Shown one piece after another: positions 1-12,282 of a stretch of DNA of 29,042 nt (positions are counted from its first letter, which is position 1; each line of letters opens with the position of its first letter). The notes below the pieces were generated by a model that was not told the origin of the DNA, did no database searches, and saw nothing but the letters and a program-made list of their open reading frames with translations. Position numbers and translations under genes: made by a program. Where the stretch lies: the NCBI GenBank assembly GCA_030141605.1, contig JAQGDQ010000812.1, positions 64,001-93,042 of the forward strand, in the 5' to 3' direction. Origin of the DNA: Tubiluchus corallicola (taxonomy: Eukaryota > Priapulida > Priapulimorpha > Priapulimorphida > Tubiluchidae).

Positions 1-1
1 C

Positions 2-134
2 GTCATTCAAGATTATTTGTTGGAACAATCTCGTGTTGCATTTCAGAACACCGACGAAAGAAATTACCACGTTTTCTATCAACTCCTAGCAGCCGGTCAG
101 AGAGATGAGGAGTTACGAGGTCATTTCGCTCTCG
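2..134 (+). CDS. Myosin exon a (5' partial)
   Basis: Encodes the segment just after switch I, including [20 protein letters not shown]. It ends in phase 1 at a GTAATA donor (135). The exon probably starts before the window. Confidence 0.93.
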
Positions 135-3100
135 GTAATAATTTTTCGTATTCTTTTTTTACTCTGTTGGATGTACAAAATGTGAATGTCACATAGAATT
201 ATCTAGATAATATTACCTGAAATCACATTTCATTAGAATAAGGAACAAATATATTTTGAAGTATTCCTAGTGTTTGCTGGTGAAGTAACTCTCACAGAGT
301 GTAAATTTCGCTAGTATCAAGTTTTGATTTAACGATTTTATCACATTATGGTGCTTATTGCAAGGCAGTTTTAGACATTTTGCCTTTCAGACAGGTTCAA
401 GTTTGCAAACAAACTTGGAAAGCATGCAAAGATTTATTTCATTGGTAATTTTATGCGATATTTAATAATAGCCAATAATCACATAATATACCCCAACTTC
501 CAAATTTAATAAGAATAATTTTAGAAACATTGTGCAATCTGAATTGCAGTTAATTATGTTTTGCTGCACTTTTTCTGTTTTATAAAAATTTCTACTACAT
601 TTTAAAAAGAAATAAGATTTTAGCATGTTTTTTCGCTGTGAAACTTAGAAGTTTCTGCGATTTCTAAGTATCTGGCAAGTCTGTAATAACTAATTAATTA
701 TGTTATAGGGCCTGTGGAGTCGTATTCCTATCTGAACACCAGTGGTTGTACAACACTCGAGGGAGTCGATGATGCTCAGCTTTTTGATGAACTTCGTTTA
801 GCGTTGAGTGTCGTGAATATTTCAGAAGAAATGTGCAATGGCATATTCAGTGTTCTCAGTGCCATCCTATGGCTGGGAAATTTAGCATTTGAGGTGGGAT
901 TTTGCATAGCAATTGCAGGTCATCCCCAATGTGATGTTAGTGAAACTGATGAGGATAATAATTTTATTCGAGCTTCCTGAGCAGTAGTGCTTGCCTTACT
1001 TATGTGGTGCTTGCTTTACTTGTTGTAGGCTCCAGTGGAACCTTGCTTGTTTGATATAATCATAGATTTATGATCTCGTTCGGTTTATTAAAGGAATCTA
1101 GCCAGAGAATTTTTTTATTTATCACACTGTTTTGTGTTACTTTTTAATGCCATAAAATTCTGAATATTTTTGTTTGTCTCATATAAAATAATGACGTTTA
1201 TTATTTTTTATTATTACCCATTATAAATGAGACAAATAAAACACATAAATATACATTTAATTACAGGAAAATGAAGAAAATTCAGAATTGTCTAGCTTGT
1301 CAGGGAATGACTTAGACATTGTCCAAACTTTAGCTTCTCTCCTTGCCGTAGAGGTGGAGCCACTTATTCATACATTATTGACAAGACAAATCTTTGTGCG
1401 CGGCACTACAACGGATATACCGCTGAAACTGAATGAGGTTAGAACTATTTTAACAAGTAGTGTTATATTTGTAACTCAAAAGCTTAAATAGTCACCATGT
1501 ATACTGTAGAAAAAAATTATTTGACCTTGTCTAATCAAAATTGTTTTGATTATTGTCATATCAATTAATTGTCCGTTCTATACTAAATCCAAACCCGACA
1601 TTGAAGGTACTTCTGAATTGTCTGCCTTGATACATGTCTTGGGCTAGTGCATTTAGCCGTTTGTTTTAAATTCAAATAGATACTGGGGCTACTAGACAAT
1701 CAAGGACAATTATAGATAATTTATCTTCATATAACATCATTGGGTAGTGATTTGTCTGCATTGTTGTGTATAGGTGTGTGATTTAATGTTGTTAAACGTG
1801 TTGTACATATATAATTACAATTCCAACAAATAAAGAATGTTTACATAGCATGCGATAATTTGTCTGTGCCAATATTTACATTCTGTTGGGATAAATTGAT
1901 TCTTAATAAGGAAAGCTGCATCCTGTTAAATTTTTAAAGAATAATTTCGTATCTCTTCGCTAAATAAATTTAACTCACATCTCAAACATAAACTGTTTAA
2001 AAACTGATTTCTCAGTTAGCTTCAGTTGTTGTTCATGGGTTATGTACTCATGACACCTTGAAAAATCAGACGATCTGCTTAAATAAAAATTTATTACATT
2101 TCCTTTTCTGGTTAGGAAACTAATAGCAGTCAGTTTTAGTCACCTGACTCACTGACAAAACTAATGGCAAGTTTAAGCAAATTAGAATGTATTCCATTTG
2201 TTTTCTTTAAAATTTGAGTAGAATTGCTGATCTGTTGTTTCACAAATGAACCAAGAAACTCGAAGCCTGTTTCTTCAGAATCAGAATTTTCACAGGCAGG
2301 TCATTTAGATTTAGGTCTTTTCAGACCTTAAGAATTCATGATTTATTTTTGATTAAATTTAACTGTTTAGTGGAGTTTCATATCTATCATTGCTATGTAA
2401 TTTACTTATTTGGAGCAATACCCATATATTTATGGAGACTAAGACTTTCTAAGACATCAGTGCATTGTCTTTCATTGTACTTTTTAACTTTGGTTAATTA
2501 AATTTCAATTTGTTTATTTAACTTCAGGCACAAGAGAATTGTCATGCCATGTCAAAGGCCTTATATTCAAGAGCTTTTGCTTGGATCATACACAATATAA
2601 ACAGTTGTATGCAGCCGCAAGATAATGATCTTTTCATTGGAGTTCTTGATATATTTGGCTTTGAAAACTTTGCCGTACGTATTACGCTTTCTGCCTTTTT
2701 GCTTGAATTATTTTAATGATAATTGTTTATTTTATTTCACACATTATTGATTTATTAGTGCAAAAAACGCGTGTTTTTGCTGCAGCTCCCCCTTTCTGAA
2801 ATTAGTGTGCTCTTTGTTTTATTAAGAACTACTTGTTTTTGAATGACGTGGCAATGGTCTGAAATTTGTTCACATTGCCAGTGAGAGATTCCATCAAATG
2901 AGGCTACACAACCAGAGTTAAGTAAAGGTTTTGTTTGACATACAAGTGACGAAAATGTAATAGTTCATTTAAGCAAAGCTTCGTTTAAATCGAAATGGTC
3001 TCGTGTAAATGTGTTTTCTATGATTTTAGGTGAACAGTTTTGAGCAGATTTGCATAAATTATGCAAATGAGAAGCTTCATCAGTTTTTTAATTATTACGT

Positions 3101-6100
3101 TTTTGCGCTGGAGCAAAAAACGGTGAGTAAAAAGTTCTGAAATTGACTTGCTGAAATGTGGAACTCAGCAGATTTGAAATATTGTTACTTTATTATAGGA
3201 ATATGCTGTATACTCTCACAATGAATAAAAATCTTACAATTAAAAAACAATGAAAAGAAAATACATAGCACAGTGTTTTCGAACTACCACTGTAGTAGTT
3301 CTTCAAGTGAACACAAAAGGAAAAAAAATCACAAGCAATGACTTAAAGCTATTGTTTTAAGTTTTTTATTATTAACATAAAAAGATATCGCACTAAAAAG
3401 GTACAAGCATGTAGAAAAAACACTGAAAAACACCTGGAGTATAAAGGAGACATACTGAAGTATAAAATCACTGGCCACAGTTCAGAACTTTCTGTTGTAT
3501 TCAATTTTGTATTCTGGCGAGCGATTTTATACTTCTGCGTTTTTGCCTGCTGTGTTTCAGTGTTTTTTTGTATTGCTTGCATCCTTTTTTATGTGATATC
3601 ATTTTTATATAAATAATATAAAAAAATTCCCTCCAAAAATAAATAGTTTTAGCATTTTTTTGTGACATTTTCTCTTTTTTCTCTTTTTTTTGTTCACCTG
3701 AAGTGCCTTTTTCCTTTTTCCTTGTTTTTAATCGTGGGATTTTTATTCAGCATCAGTATTCGTGCCATTAGGAATGAACCTTTATTACGTATTCGTATAA
3801 TTTGCTACAGTGGTTCCCATTCGAGTTCCTTATTTAGTTTACTCTTTGTCTTAATGATAACAACAAAAAAAGCAAATCTGTTTTAAAGCTTGTTAATTCA
3901 CATACGTCTTGATTATGTATATTTTACCTTAATATGATTTGTAAACATCATCACTTTGTTGCATAGTGATAGCACTTCGCTATTGAACATGTAATAAATA
4001 ATCTATTTTATCAATTGTCCAGGTTTGTGTTACACAGACGAAATGAAAATGTTTCTTGTAGCATTACAAAAGCTGCAAGTGTGACTCTGAAGTAAAAATG
4101 TTTGCCAATGATAGACATGTGGTTGTTCTATAAGGTTTCTTTTTCAAATGAAGTTTGAAACGTTTCAAAGTCATTTGGGGCTTCTTCACTGGTGTAAAAG
4201 TACAAATATGCAAATTTTTCTAACTTTAATAAGGTAAAAATTAACTCCATTGGTCAAATTAAAAGTTTGACCTGTGCTGGTTCCAAACATTTGTTATTTT
4301 GTTTGTTTTATTAATAAATAGAAAGTTTCAAACATCTCTGTGTTTGCTTGTGGATGTCATTGCAAAATTTTTGACGTTGTCTTTATAGGCTGGCAATGCT
4401 TGTAAGTTAGTATTATGAAAAATCTACCACCACTTGATGAAATCAGCAATGCTGCTTTCTTATTTTTATACTTATAATAATTTTAGTTATTTTTTGGCAC
4501 TGTGTTTTCTTTTTTAGTATGCAGCTGAAGGTATAGAATTTTCTCATATACATTTCATTGACAATACGGCCTGCCTAGAGTTGTTAGAAAAATCTCCAAG
4601 TTGTGTGATGAAAATTCTTGCTGAGGAATGCCGATTCCCAAAGGTATTTCTATTTAATACCTTTTAATAGCAAACGTTTAGCAGCATGTGGTGTATTTCA
4701 GTAATTGTAATTGCAATTACCATAGCATGTTTATTTTTATTCTGAGAATGCTCTAGAACTCCTCAATCTGCTCATTCACAAATACAGTACAAACTCATTT
4801 CAGTTTATAATGATTGCCTAAAATAAGTAGCTTTCATTTTGAGGGTCGAAGTGCAGCTTCAGCTAGCATTCTTTCAAGTTTTTCATCGTTTCAAATCAAA
4901 GGCATTTTACATTCATTGTCAGTAAGTTTTAATAGGGCTTATTTTAAACAACCATTGCAAAATAGAACAGGGAGTGTTGTGGATTTTAGTTAAATTTCGT
5001 ATATTCTCGACTCTGCCTTTGGAGATTGCATTGGGCACACATTATCATAATTAATCAATATACCAGTTTCTGTAGATTATGGTTTTTGTTTTAGGGATAC
5101 AAATCTGGATTTGCAAATTGCATTTTGTGAACATCATAATTAACCAATATGCCACGTTCTCTTGATAATAGTTTTTGCTTTAGGGAACTGATGAGACGTA
5201 TATTGCAAAGCAACACAACGAGTTTGAACATCATCCTCACTACATAAAAGGCGACAGACGCCACTGGCATTTGCAGTTTGGTATATTGCACTACGCCGGT
5301 CCTGTCATGTACAGTGTAGCTGGATTTCTGGATAAAAACAAAGATGTTCAACAGGCACAGTTCTTTGGCGTGCTAGAGATGTCCCGTAACGGTTTTGTTA
5401 GAGGTCTTCCAGATTTTCAGGTTGAACTGAGCTGCATATAAATACAATACATTTATAATTTTTTAATGTCATTTAGCAAAGACGTGCATATTTTATTGTG
5501 TTTTCTGCATTGTTATGCACAGAGAGTAGTTTGTTTCATTTTTTGTTGGTACAAATGTATTGGCTGCTTAGTCATAGAGCTTTGTGACCAAATTTAAACA
5601 ATATCAAATCTGATTAGTAAATTGTTAGATCGGAAATTAAGCAATGCCCGAGAAACTGCCTACTAGTTTTTTTCTGTCATTCTGCCTTTGGCCATATACA
5701 TCACTGAGTGAGAATATGTACACATAAGGGTAAGGAATGTCTGCTGGTTTAGTATCCTATCTTAAATGATTATCCTTGATAATGAGTAGGTTGTGGTTCT
5801 GTCACAATCATCTACGTTATGTGGACTGTTACACTGAATACTGGATCTTAGTTTGCAGAGCATCAAACTGTCTATAAAAGTTGCTGCAGCAATTAAATGA
5901 TATTGTTTTTCATAGTAGTACAGTAGGTGATGTTTATTAGACTCACATTTAAGAGAATCAGTCACTTAATTGACTCAAAAATGTCTGGTAGAAACAGTGG
6001 TGTTGAGTACAGTTTCGTTTATAAGTGGGTACCAATTCTGCTTTGAATCTGGTGCGATTTTTTATTTTCTTTTATTTTTATTAATTTGCTTATATAAATT

Positions 6101-8324
6101 AGTACCCATATTCTTAGATGATTGCACATAGGAATTTTGGCATTAACTTGTTTATGAAATACATTTAAAGTGCATACTAAATTGATAAGTGATGGCTCAT
6201 TTCTATGGTAGTAATACTATAATACTAAACCTGTCGATTAATAGGTTCAGTCGGTTAATTGGGTCAAAACGCTTTCATCCTAAAGTGAGTCTATTAAACG
6301 ACATGTACCGTATGAGCATCAAATTTTTATAGTTCTAAAAATTAGCCAAGTGTAGCTTTTCTGCAGGTTTTAACATTTTTTGTATTGAAGGTTGATGCAA
6401 ATAACTACAGTATTTATCTGGCAACTTTAATCAGAGAGCTATATGTTGTAATGAGTCTTTTCACAGTTCTAGCAATTGATGATGATCGTGAAAAGGTCAA
6501 AGCTTAAGTGTACCAGACAACACATTTGTGTCCACTTGACAATGCCTTGCAACCCATGCTGTAGTTAGAACTTTACCTAGTTCATTTTTTCTTGTTCCCA
6601 CGCAAGATCCTGCTAGTAAATCACAATACACACAGACTAATGCATAATCAAGTAAAGTCCACCTAAGTATTACTGAAACGGCTTTACTTTACCCGTGATG
6701 GTTGTAATTAAGATATGTGATACACGTTGCGTTGTAATACACGTAACCTTTGACCTACTGCAACAACATGTGCTCACAATGAAACTGCGAAAAGATTTAC
6801 TAACACAAATAATGTTTTACTAGTGATGGTGAATACTCAATAGTGTGTCATAACATTTCTAATGCAAACATACTACATGCAATTTAATTTCTGTTGAAGG
6901 CATTTCTACCACTCTTATGTGTGAATTATTATTTATCGTATGTTGCCTACATTGTAGGATTTGATTGGTGTCATCTGGTCACACGTTGGCTCTGCAGCAC
7001 AGAAATCAAACACACTGAGCAAGGGTTCCACAGGAAAAGGAAAGCCCATGACGACAGATGTCTTTAAGTTGCAGCTCAATTCGCTGATGGATACACTGAA
7101 AGGAACTGTTCCATGGTATGATATAATGCAAATATGAAAAACATCTTAAAAATAAAGAGGTTTAGTTATTTGGGTTGACAAAAAATACCATACTATCTTA
7201 TTGCAGCATGAAAAAGTATAATGCAGTTTGTTTATTTATGCAGGTTATTCACACTCAGTTAAGATTCAATCAATGTATCATAATGAAAAACTATATAATA
7301 AAAGAATTATGCAGAAACAGCCTGGCAAATTCCAACATAAATTCGCTCATATTTTGTAATATGTACACACACTTGATAAGTGTAGGATTTTTCTTATAAA
7401 GCTGTTAGTTTCCAAACGATCATTAATGCTATTCAGTTTATCAGTAATTATGTGTTAGTGGTATTGGCTTCAATAACTGGAAACAAATTAATTATTGGTA
7501 TTTTATCTTTAAGCAAATTTGCATCCAGTCTCACTGTGATAGGTAGCAGTTGAACAGATTTATTTTTCCGCCAAATTTGTAAAATTGGTTGCTTGACTTG
7601 AGTTTATGAGAAGATTAGTGCTTGATGCTTAACGAAGCTTTTTTCTAGAAAATTGTTAATATTCATACGAGGGGAGGGTTGGGAATCAAGTCATTTTCTT
7701 TGGCGGCATTTCATTTCTGTTATGTTTCATAAGAGTTAATTTTGTAACATTAACAGCAAAATGCACTTTTACTCAGGTGCCAGGTGTTCTTTCTGTGGTA
7801 AATAATTGCACCACAGTTGTCAGTTACAGCAAGTGTGACATCAGCTCACCTACGTGATAGAAGTAGAATTACCAGTGATGAAGATATGAAGGATCATCAC
7901 TCTTGTGCACTATTGGTTCTCAAATTTCTCTGTTGTGAGAATAGCCATATGTTTACAACCCCATCCTACTCAACTCAAAAAGGAAAAAACACATTCTAGG
8001 ATCAAGAGCCAAATGGCTTATTGTAGCAAATAACAGCAGATAAAAATCAGGCAACCTTAGCCTTGGCAGAATTGAAAAGTATTTTAGTAATTATTTTGGG
8101 TAATATATAAGATTTAGTTCGTACATGGTATGCTATGCTCCACTGACACAGAGCCTTCTGACGATGTCTTTGCTGTGCCTCTATTGGTACGAATTTATGC
8201 TTTTAGGTATGTGCGTTGTATAAAACCAAACAAGGAAAAGACAGCAAATAACTACGATGACGACTTTGTGTTGACTCAGTTGCGATACACGGGCATGTTG
8301 GACATTGTGAGAATCAAAAAACAG
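2..8324 (+). CDS. Unconventional myosin heavy chain, partial motor domain (9 exons, both ends missing)
   Basis: Actin-based motor ATPase. Nine exons join with matching phases and GT..AG introns at 2-134, 709-893, 1267-1437, 2528-2674, 3030-3122, 4518-4643, 5184-5420, 6958-7115 and 8207-8324, giving 456 residues. Visible landmarks in order: the post-switch-I helix ([19 protein letters not shown]), switch II/relay ([23 protein letters not shown]), the cardiomyopathy-loop area ([19 protein letters not shown]), actin-binding loop 3 and strut area, the YVRCIKPN block, and the SH2/SH1 helix ([16 protein letters not shown]). The P-loop and switch I must be upstream. The converter, IQ motifs and tail were not found downstream. 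The QLRYTGM and [21 protein letters not shown] style resembles the MyTH4-FERM myosins (classes VII, X, XV, XXII). Without the tail the class is a guess. Myosin identity is certain. Confidence 0.95.
709..893 (+). CDS. Myosin exon b
   Basis: The acceptor TTATAG ends at 708 and the donor GTGGGA begins at 894. It completes a split Gly codon and encodes the loop with [15 protein letters not shown] and the conserved [12 protein letters not shown] helix. Confidence 0.93.
1267..1437 (+). CDS. Myosin exon c
   Basis: The acceptor TTACAG ends at 1266; the exon is in phase 0 and ends before GTTAGA. It encodes the variable acidic stretch followed by [15 protein letters not shown] and the [12 protein letters not shown] segment typical of the upper 50-kDa region. 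Confidence 0.92.
1438..2527 (+). other. Myosin intron without further features
   Basis: A 1.09-kb AT-rich intron. I see no open frame of interest and no repeat beyond short A/T runs. Confidence 0.6.
2528..2674 (+). CDS. Myosin exon d with switch II
   Basis: The acceptor ACTTCAG ends at 2527 and the donor is GTACGT. It encodes [18 protein letters not shown] and ends with the switch II/relay start [12 protein letters not shown], the most diagnostic myosin signature in the window. Confidence 0.95.
3030..3122 (+). CDS. Myosin exon e, relay helix
   Basis: The acceptor TTTTAG ends at 3029 and the donor is GTGAGT. It encodes [20 protein letters not shown] followed by [11 protein letters not shown], the relay helix continuing directly from switch II. 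Confidence 0.95.
3358..3632. repeat. Foldback inverted repeat in the myosin intron
   Basis: Two imperfect arms of about 120 bp (roughly 3358-3478 and 3505-3632) are reverse complements around a short spacer. Paired blocks include GATATC (near 3385 and 3595), AAAAAGG...CAAGCA (near 3397-3410, reverse complement near 3574-3588), AAAAAACACTGAAA (from 3414, reverse complement near 3553-3568) and GAAGTATAAAATC (3458-3470, reverse complement near 3523-3536). The shape is that of a foldback MITE. Transcription with the myosin pre-mRNA would give a long hairpin. Confidence 0.75.
4518..4643 (+). CDS. Myosin exon f
   Basis: The acceptor TTTTTAG ends at 4517 and the donor is GTATTT. It encodes [20 protein letters not shown] and the AEECRFPK end, matching the conserved myosin D-N-x-x-C/D-x-L...EE-x-x-F/M-P-K block. 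Confidence 0.94.
5044..5185 (+). repeat. 89-bp-period tandem duplication of a 3' splice-site region
   Basis: Positions 5044-5096 and 5133-5185 align without gaps at 44 of 53 bases. Both copies contain ATCATAATTAA, a pyrimidine-rich tract and TTTAGGG, so the first copy carries a decoy acceptor at 5093-5094. Splicing there would read [11 protein letters not shown] and then stop at 5128-5130. Confidence 0.85.
5184..5420 (+). CDS. Myosin exon g
   Basis: The acceptor TGCTTTAG ends at 5183 and the donor is GTTGAA. It begins [10 protein letters not shown] and carries [19 protein letters not shown]. The real acceptor is the downstream copy of a duplicated acceptor region; using the upstream copy would meet an in-frame TGA at 5128-5130. 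Confidence 0.94.
5421..6957 (+). other. Myosin intron without further features
   Basis: A 1.5-kb AT-rich intron. No convincing coding or structural element seen. Confidence 0.6.
6958..7115 (+). CDS. Myosin exon h, loop 2
   Basis: The acceptor TTGTAG ends at 6957 and the donor is GTATGA. It encodes the Ser/Lys/Gly-rich actin-binding loop 2 (KGSTGKGK) and then [19 protein letters not shown], with the Trp codon split across the next intron. Confidence 0.93.
7116..8206 (+). other. Myosin intron without further features
   Basis: A 1.1-kb intron. A 60-codon open stretch near 7817-7999 shows no recognisable protein character and is probably chance. Confidence 0.6.
8207..8324 (+). CDS. Myosin exon i, SH1/SH2 helix
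   Basis: The acceptor TTTTAG ends at 8206 and the donor is GTAAGT. It encodes YVRCIKPN and [16 protein letters not shown]. This is the last exon I can recognise; the next should start with a G-Y/F-P-x-R type converter sequence in phase 0. Confidence 0.94.
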
Positions 8325-9794
8325 GTAAGTGATACTTGATTTTTTTAGTTTTTTTTAGTTTTTTGCTATTACAGAATGCCTTGATTGAACAAATCAGCAA
8401 GTATAAGATATTTTTGGCAAAAATCTTTACTGTTGTGAGGCAATATGTAAACAAAAGAAACTAATTGTTAAAGAAGACAATTAAGCAAACATGTTTTGGC
8501 AGTTTAAGAAATGTGTGCATTTTGGGGCATCTTGTGTAGCGTACAATCACTGTCTTTAGTGTAAAATTAATAACTGCTCAGCTATTATGACAGTGTGAGG
8601 GCAACAGCAAACTAATTGCAACTAAATCCTTAGAGTGGTATTTAACTGTGTTTAGAAATGAAAAATCTATCATCTAATTTCTTTTTGAAGTTTAAAAAAG
8701 CAGCGCACAGGTTACTAAATTCTAATTTCTACTTTATATTGCATTAATCTCGGCTATTGTGTATAAATGCTGCAGTCTAGCAAAACTTTGCGCTTCCTAC
8801 GATATTGCCCCCTGAAAGTTTTTTAACTATAAATACAGGATGCATGCATCTGTAATTTTTGCAAACATTCATATTGATTACTTTAAGGTTTTAAATGTGT
8901 TTTAGCAGTAATATTATTTTATCTAGCATAACTGATACAGATATTTAATATAAGTCATTATACTTCCAATATTAGACTTCATTACAAACCTCCTAAACCT
9001 GTGTTCCTCTTGTACAGTTTTTTATCATGTGTATATAGTTTTGTAATTGCTTTTATATAGTACGTTATGTATTGATTTAAATCTAAAATAAATAAGTAAA
9101 ATAATAAATAAATGTTTGGATGACTTACTGCTTAGTGTACTGTAAACTGCCGTGTTTTACATATTTTTACATGTATGGGTTTCGCTTGACAACTAATGTC
9201 TTTGTGAAAATGAAGCTTACAATTTTCACCTTGTTTGTGTCATCAATAATACAGCCAAATGACTTCTTTCGCTGAGTTTGTATGTCACACTGTTGCATTA
9301 CTGAAGTTTCACATATTGATAACAACCATACTATCAGCAGCAGCAAGACTCTGAGCAAAATCACCCTCATTTTCCTCAATTTGTGAGTAGGTAAGATAAT
9401 GCCAGTTAGCCAGTATGCTAAGAGTAAACTATGGGAAAATTCAGGTGCTATTAGCAGAGTAATGTCATTTAGAAGAGCAAGTAAGGCTTGCGTTTTAGTA
9501 CAGCGTAGCTGCGTGTCTGAAAGTGTATCAGAATTATATCCATAAAACAATAAGAGATGTAGCTTTCTATATTAATGAATACCAAACAGTATTTTGCGCT
9601 TTGTTAAATGATGTACTTTATGCATTAGAAAGGAAAGATTATTCTTTTTTCTGCAGAGAAGCACTGCTATGTATGGTGAATCATATACATATGACAAAGA
9701 AAATAGTATTTTGCTCATAGTTGCTTTTTGCTCAAATTTTTTTGGGTTTTTACACACATTGCCATTCTTTGTGTTGAAACAACAAAATGTAAAT
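8325..9794. other. AT-rich non-coding stretch
   Basis: Nothing recognisable on either strand. Open frames near 9167-9757 occur on both strands with no family-like composition. It may be intron if the myosin continues downstream. Confidence 0.5.
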
Positions 9795-9940
9795 TAGGGA
9801 TGTTAAACAATTTTACAGAAGAGTGTGATAAGCTGCGATATGTACCAAATTTGATACGAAAACAATATTCCTAGAATAATATTGATGCAATAACAATGAA
9901 AACAAATTTTTCGCGTCAATACGATAATTGATAATTATCG
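9795..9940. mobile_element. Possible hAT-type transposon end
   Basis: Starts TAGGGATGTT, a common hAT terminus, and is followed by a perfect hairpin CGATAATT-GAT-AATTATCG at 9922-9940. The same ten terminal bases occur inverted at 13541-13550. No transposase was recognised between them, so the pairing is uncertain. Confidence 0.3.
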
Positions 9941-12126
9941 ACCTGATACATTTACATGCAATCCTTAATGTAAAGCACCTATGTTGGTAATCATGACTGT
10001 TTATTTATTTCATTCTCTTTTTGAGAAGCTTTTAATTTTAGACAAATGTCTTTGAAAATACAATAAAACAAAAGGATATAAGCCCAGGCCAAATGAGAAC
10101 CTCATCATTTTTGTGGTCAGTGCCAAATGCGGATGATTTTTATATGATTGGGTATGTGCTGCACGTAAAAATGGCAGAACAGAATCTTCTAATAATAATA
10201 ATATTATTTTTGTGATAAACTATACTTAAACGGTTTTATATTGAGAGCCCTAAAACAGTTAGGGTGTCTGAAGAGTCCCACATTTTCCACATTTGAAACA
10301 GTTCTTAAGCCTTAAAAATGAAGACAATTTTTTTATGAAATGGACTAATGTGCTTTGAGTTGTAGCTAAAAAATCAGTAATCTCAACAACATTTGGAAGG
10401 TTTCATTTTCATTTGTATCATTTTACAAATTTTCAAGTGGTTAGGCAGCATGACCACCTGGCAGACTACGAGTAGTATTTCTGGCAATAGCAGACAATAA
10501 TAACAAACAACATAGCAACTTCTGGGAATGCATATCCAGAGAAATTATTGCTGGTAAATGTTAGCAAATGTCATGAAAGCCCCTCCTCTACTTTTAAAGA
10601 AGCACATGCAGCTGAACGTATGGCTCATGAGCCATTGCCTTGACTTTCTTGACAAATCAATACTTTTTACAAACAGTTCCCTTTTTGCCTCTGCCAGGGG
10701 AAATAGGGGGACTACGTTCCTCCTCTGTTTTGGGGTGATACGCATACTTGTGAATTTTTCTTCAGTACTTCAAGCAACACAGAGTGTGGGCCTGTTGGCC
10801 CTGTTATTGAGAAATCACTTGAAATGCGTCTGTTGTATTACAGTATTACTTGCAGTTCAGAGTTCTAGGCAGTTGGGTTACAGTAATAAATCTGATATTT
10901 CAAAATACTGTTACGGTGTTTCTAAATACTGTTGTTGTGAACTACTGATCAGCAGTTTACAAATACTGAAAATATAACTGAAGGCAAAATTGTAATAATA
11001 ACTACTGTGCAATTTTGAGATTAGTATTTTAAGCAATCCTATAGCTAAAGGTTTTGTTGCCCATGAACTACAATACCTTTTTATTAAAAAGGTTGTAGAA
11101 ACGCTTCCCACAGGAGTGCTTCTAAACATAGCTTCTTTAGAAGGAACACTAGACAAGGCAATTCCTATAGGTGGGACTTCGTATATCATAGGTACTTAAT
11201 ATTGTTCATTACTGGAGTTTCATAGACCATTTATTGATGAAAATTCACCATTTAGGATTTGGTATGCACTATGCATGAGTTCAGCTATAGTTTGTGATCA
11301 AAAAGTTTCAACAAAAATAACTCCCCTAGAAACCTTGAAACTCTCCAAGCCATTTCTAAACGCTTCCAAAGTATATAATAATTCAAATTAATCGCTTCCT
11401 CGGGTAGGTTAGCAATCTAATAAGGAGGTTTGGCCCACTTCACCTTGTAGAGATGAATATCACACTAGTGTGTTGTATTGCTGTTGCATTCAAACGTGTA
11501 CTATATGTGGCAATGACATTGGGACACCAGCCAGCCTGTTTCGTAGTTTGTCCCCACAATCTAGCACTGATAATCAGTCGTGTATGACGTTCCACGTAGT
11601 GTTTATTCGATTACTACTCAGTGCAATGTTGTCTGACTATCAAAGTTATGCAATTTGGCTTATATGCTTCCAAAACCGGCTTTGCGTTATTTTCTGTCGC
11701 ATTGACAAAAGAGGTTAATTTAGTTTTTGTAATAGGATTACACAGAAAACTAACCGTTGGAACGGTTGAATAATCCTGTCGTTCAACTCATGTTTGGCTT
11801 CTTATCCATTTCGCAATTCTGCTATTGGAAAACAAAGAAGAGCGTATTTCTGATCAAACAAGTTACTTTCGTTTGCAAAAACAACTACATTCGTACCTGC
11901 CAGCAGAGGCATGTACCCCGCATCGTGATTAATGATTGTTTTAGCACTTTCCATAGAAAAGTGGCCACCGCTTGTTTAGCTAAAGTAAAACTTGAGGGAG
12001 TTGTCGGATTACTTGAATCATTTGTCTCTTTTTTCATTCATTTTGCTGCTTACATTTGTAGGTATAAAATGGTTTCGCATTAATTGTGTGTGAGAGAGTA
12101 ATCTTAAAACGATTCTTCCATTTTCT
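9941..12126. other. Unassigned stretch with orphan exon-like pieces
   Basis: No gene identified. Two pieces look exon-like. Positions 10042-10151 are open, preceded by TTTTAG and followed by GTATGT, and contain VPNADDFYMIG, faintly like a LINE RT ADD motif. Positions 11043-11189 are open, preceded by CTATAG and followed by GTACTT, and contain VVETLPTGVLLNIASLEGTL. Neither matches a family I know. Longer open frames at 10558-10977 and 11757-12083 have no recognisable features. Confidence 0.3.
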
Positions 12127-12282
12127 TGTGTGAGCCTTACTTACCCCCAGGTGGGTAACATTTGGCTGTGGTTGTTATACATTGTGATACATAGGTATTC
12201 TTACCTTAACTCCTCATTTTTGAGTACATTTATTTTGACACACCCAAATTTTACCCACCTCGGGATAAATAAGGCACACACA
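12127..12282. mobile_element. MITE with ~43-bp terminal inverted repeats
   Basis: The left arm 12127-12170 and right arm 12238-12282 are reverse complements with about seven mismatches. They share GCCTTA, AGGTGGGTAA and ATTTGG blocks. The ~67-bp centre has no coding capacity. I could not define a clear target-site duplication, so the superfamily is open. Confidence 0.75.

Noticed and set aside
3349-3582. 77-codon minus-strand frame in the myosin intron
   Set aside because: It lies within the foldback inverted repeat and shows no protein family features.
10558-10977. 139-codon open frame as a gene
   Set aside because: No motif, no splice context, a competing open frame on the other strand and unremarkable composition.
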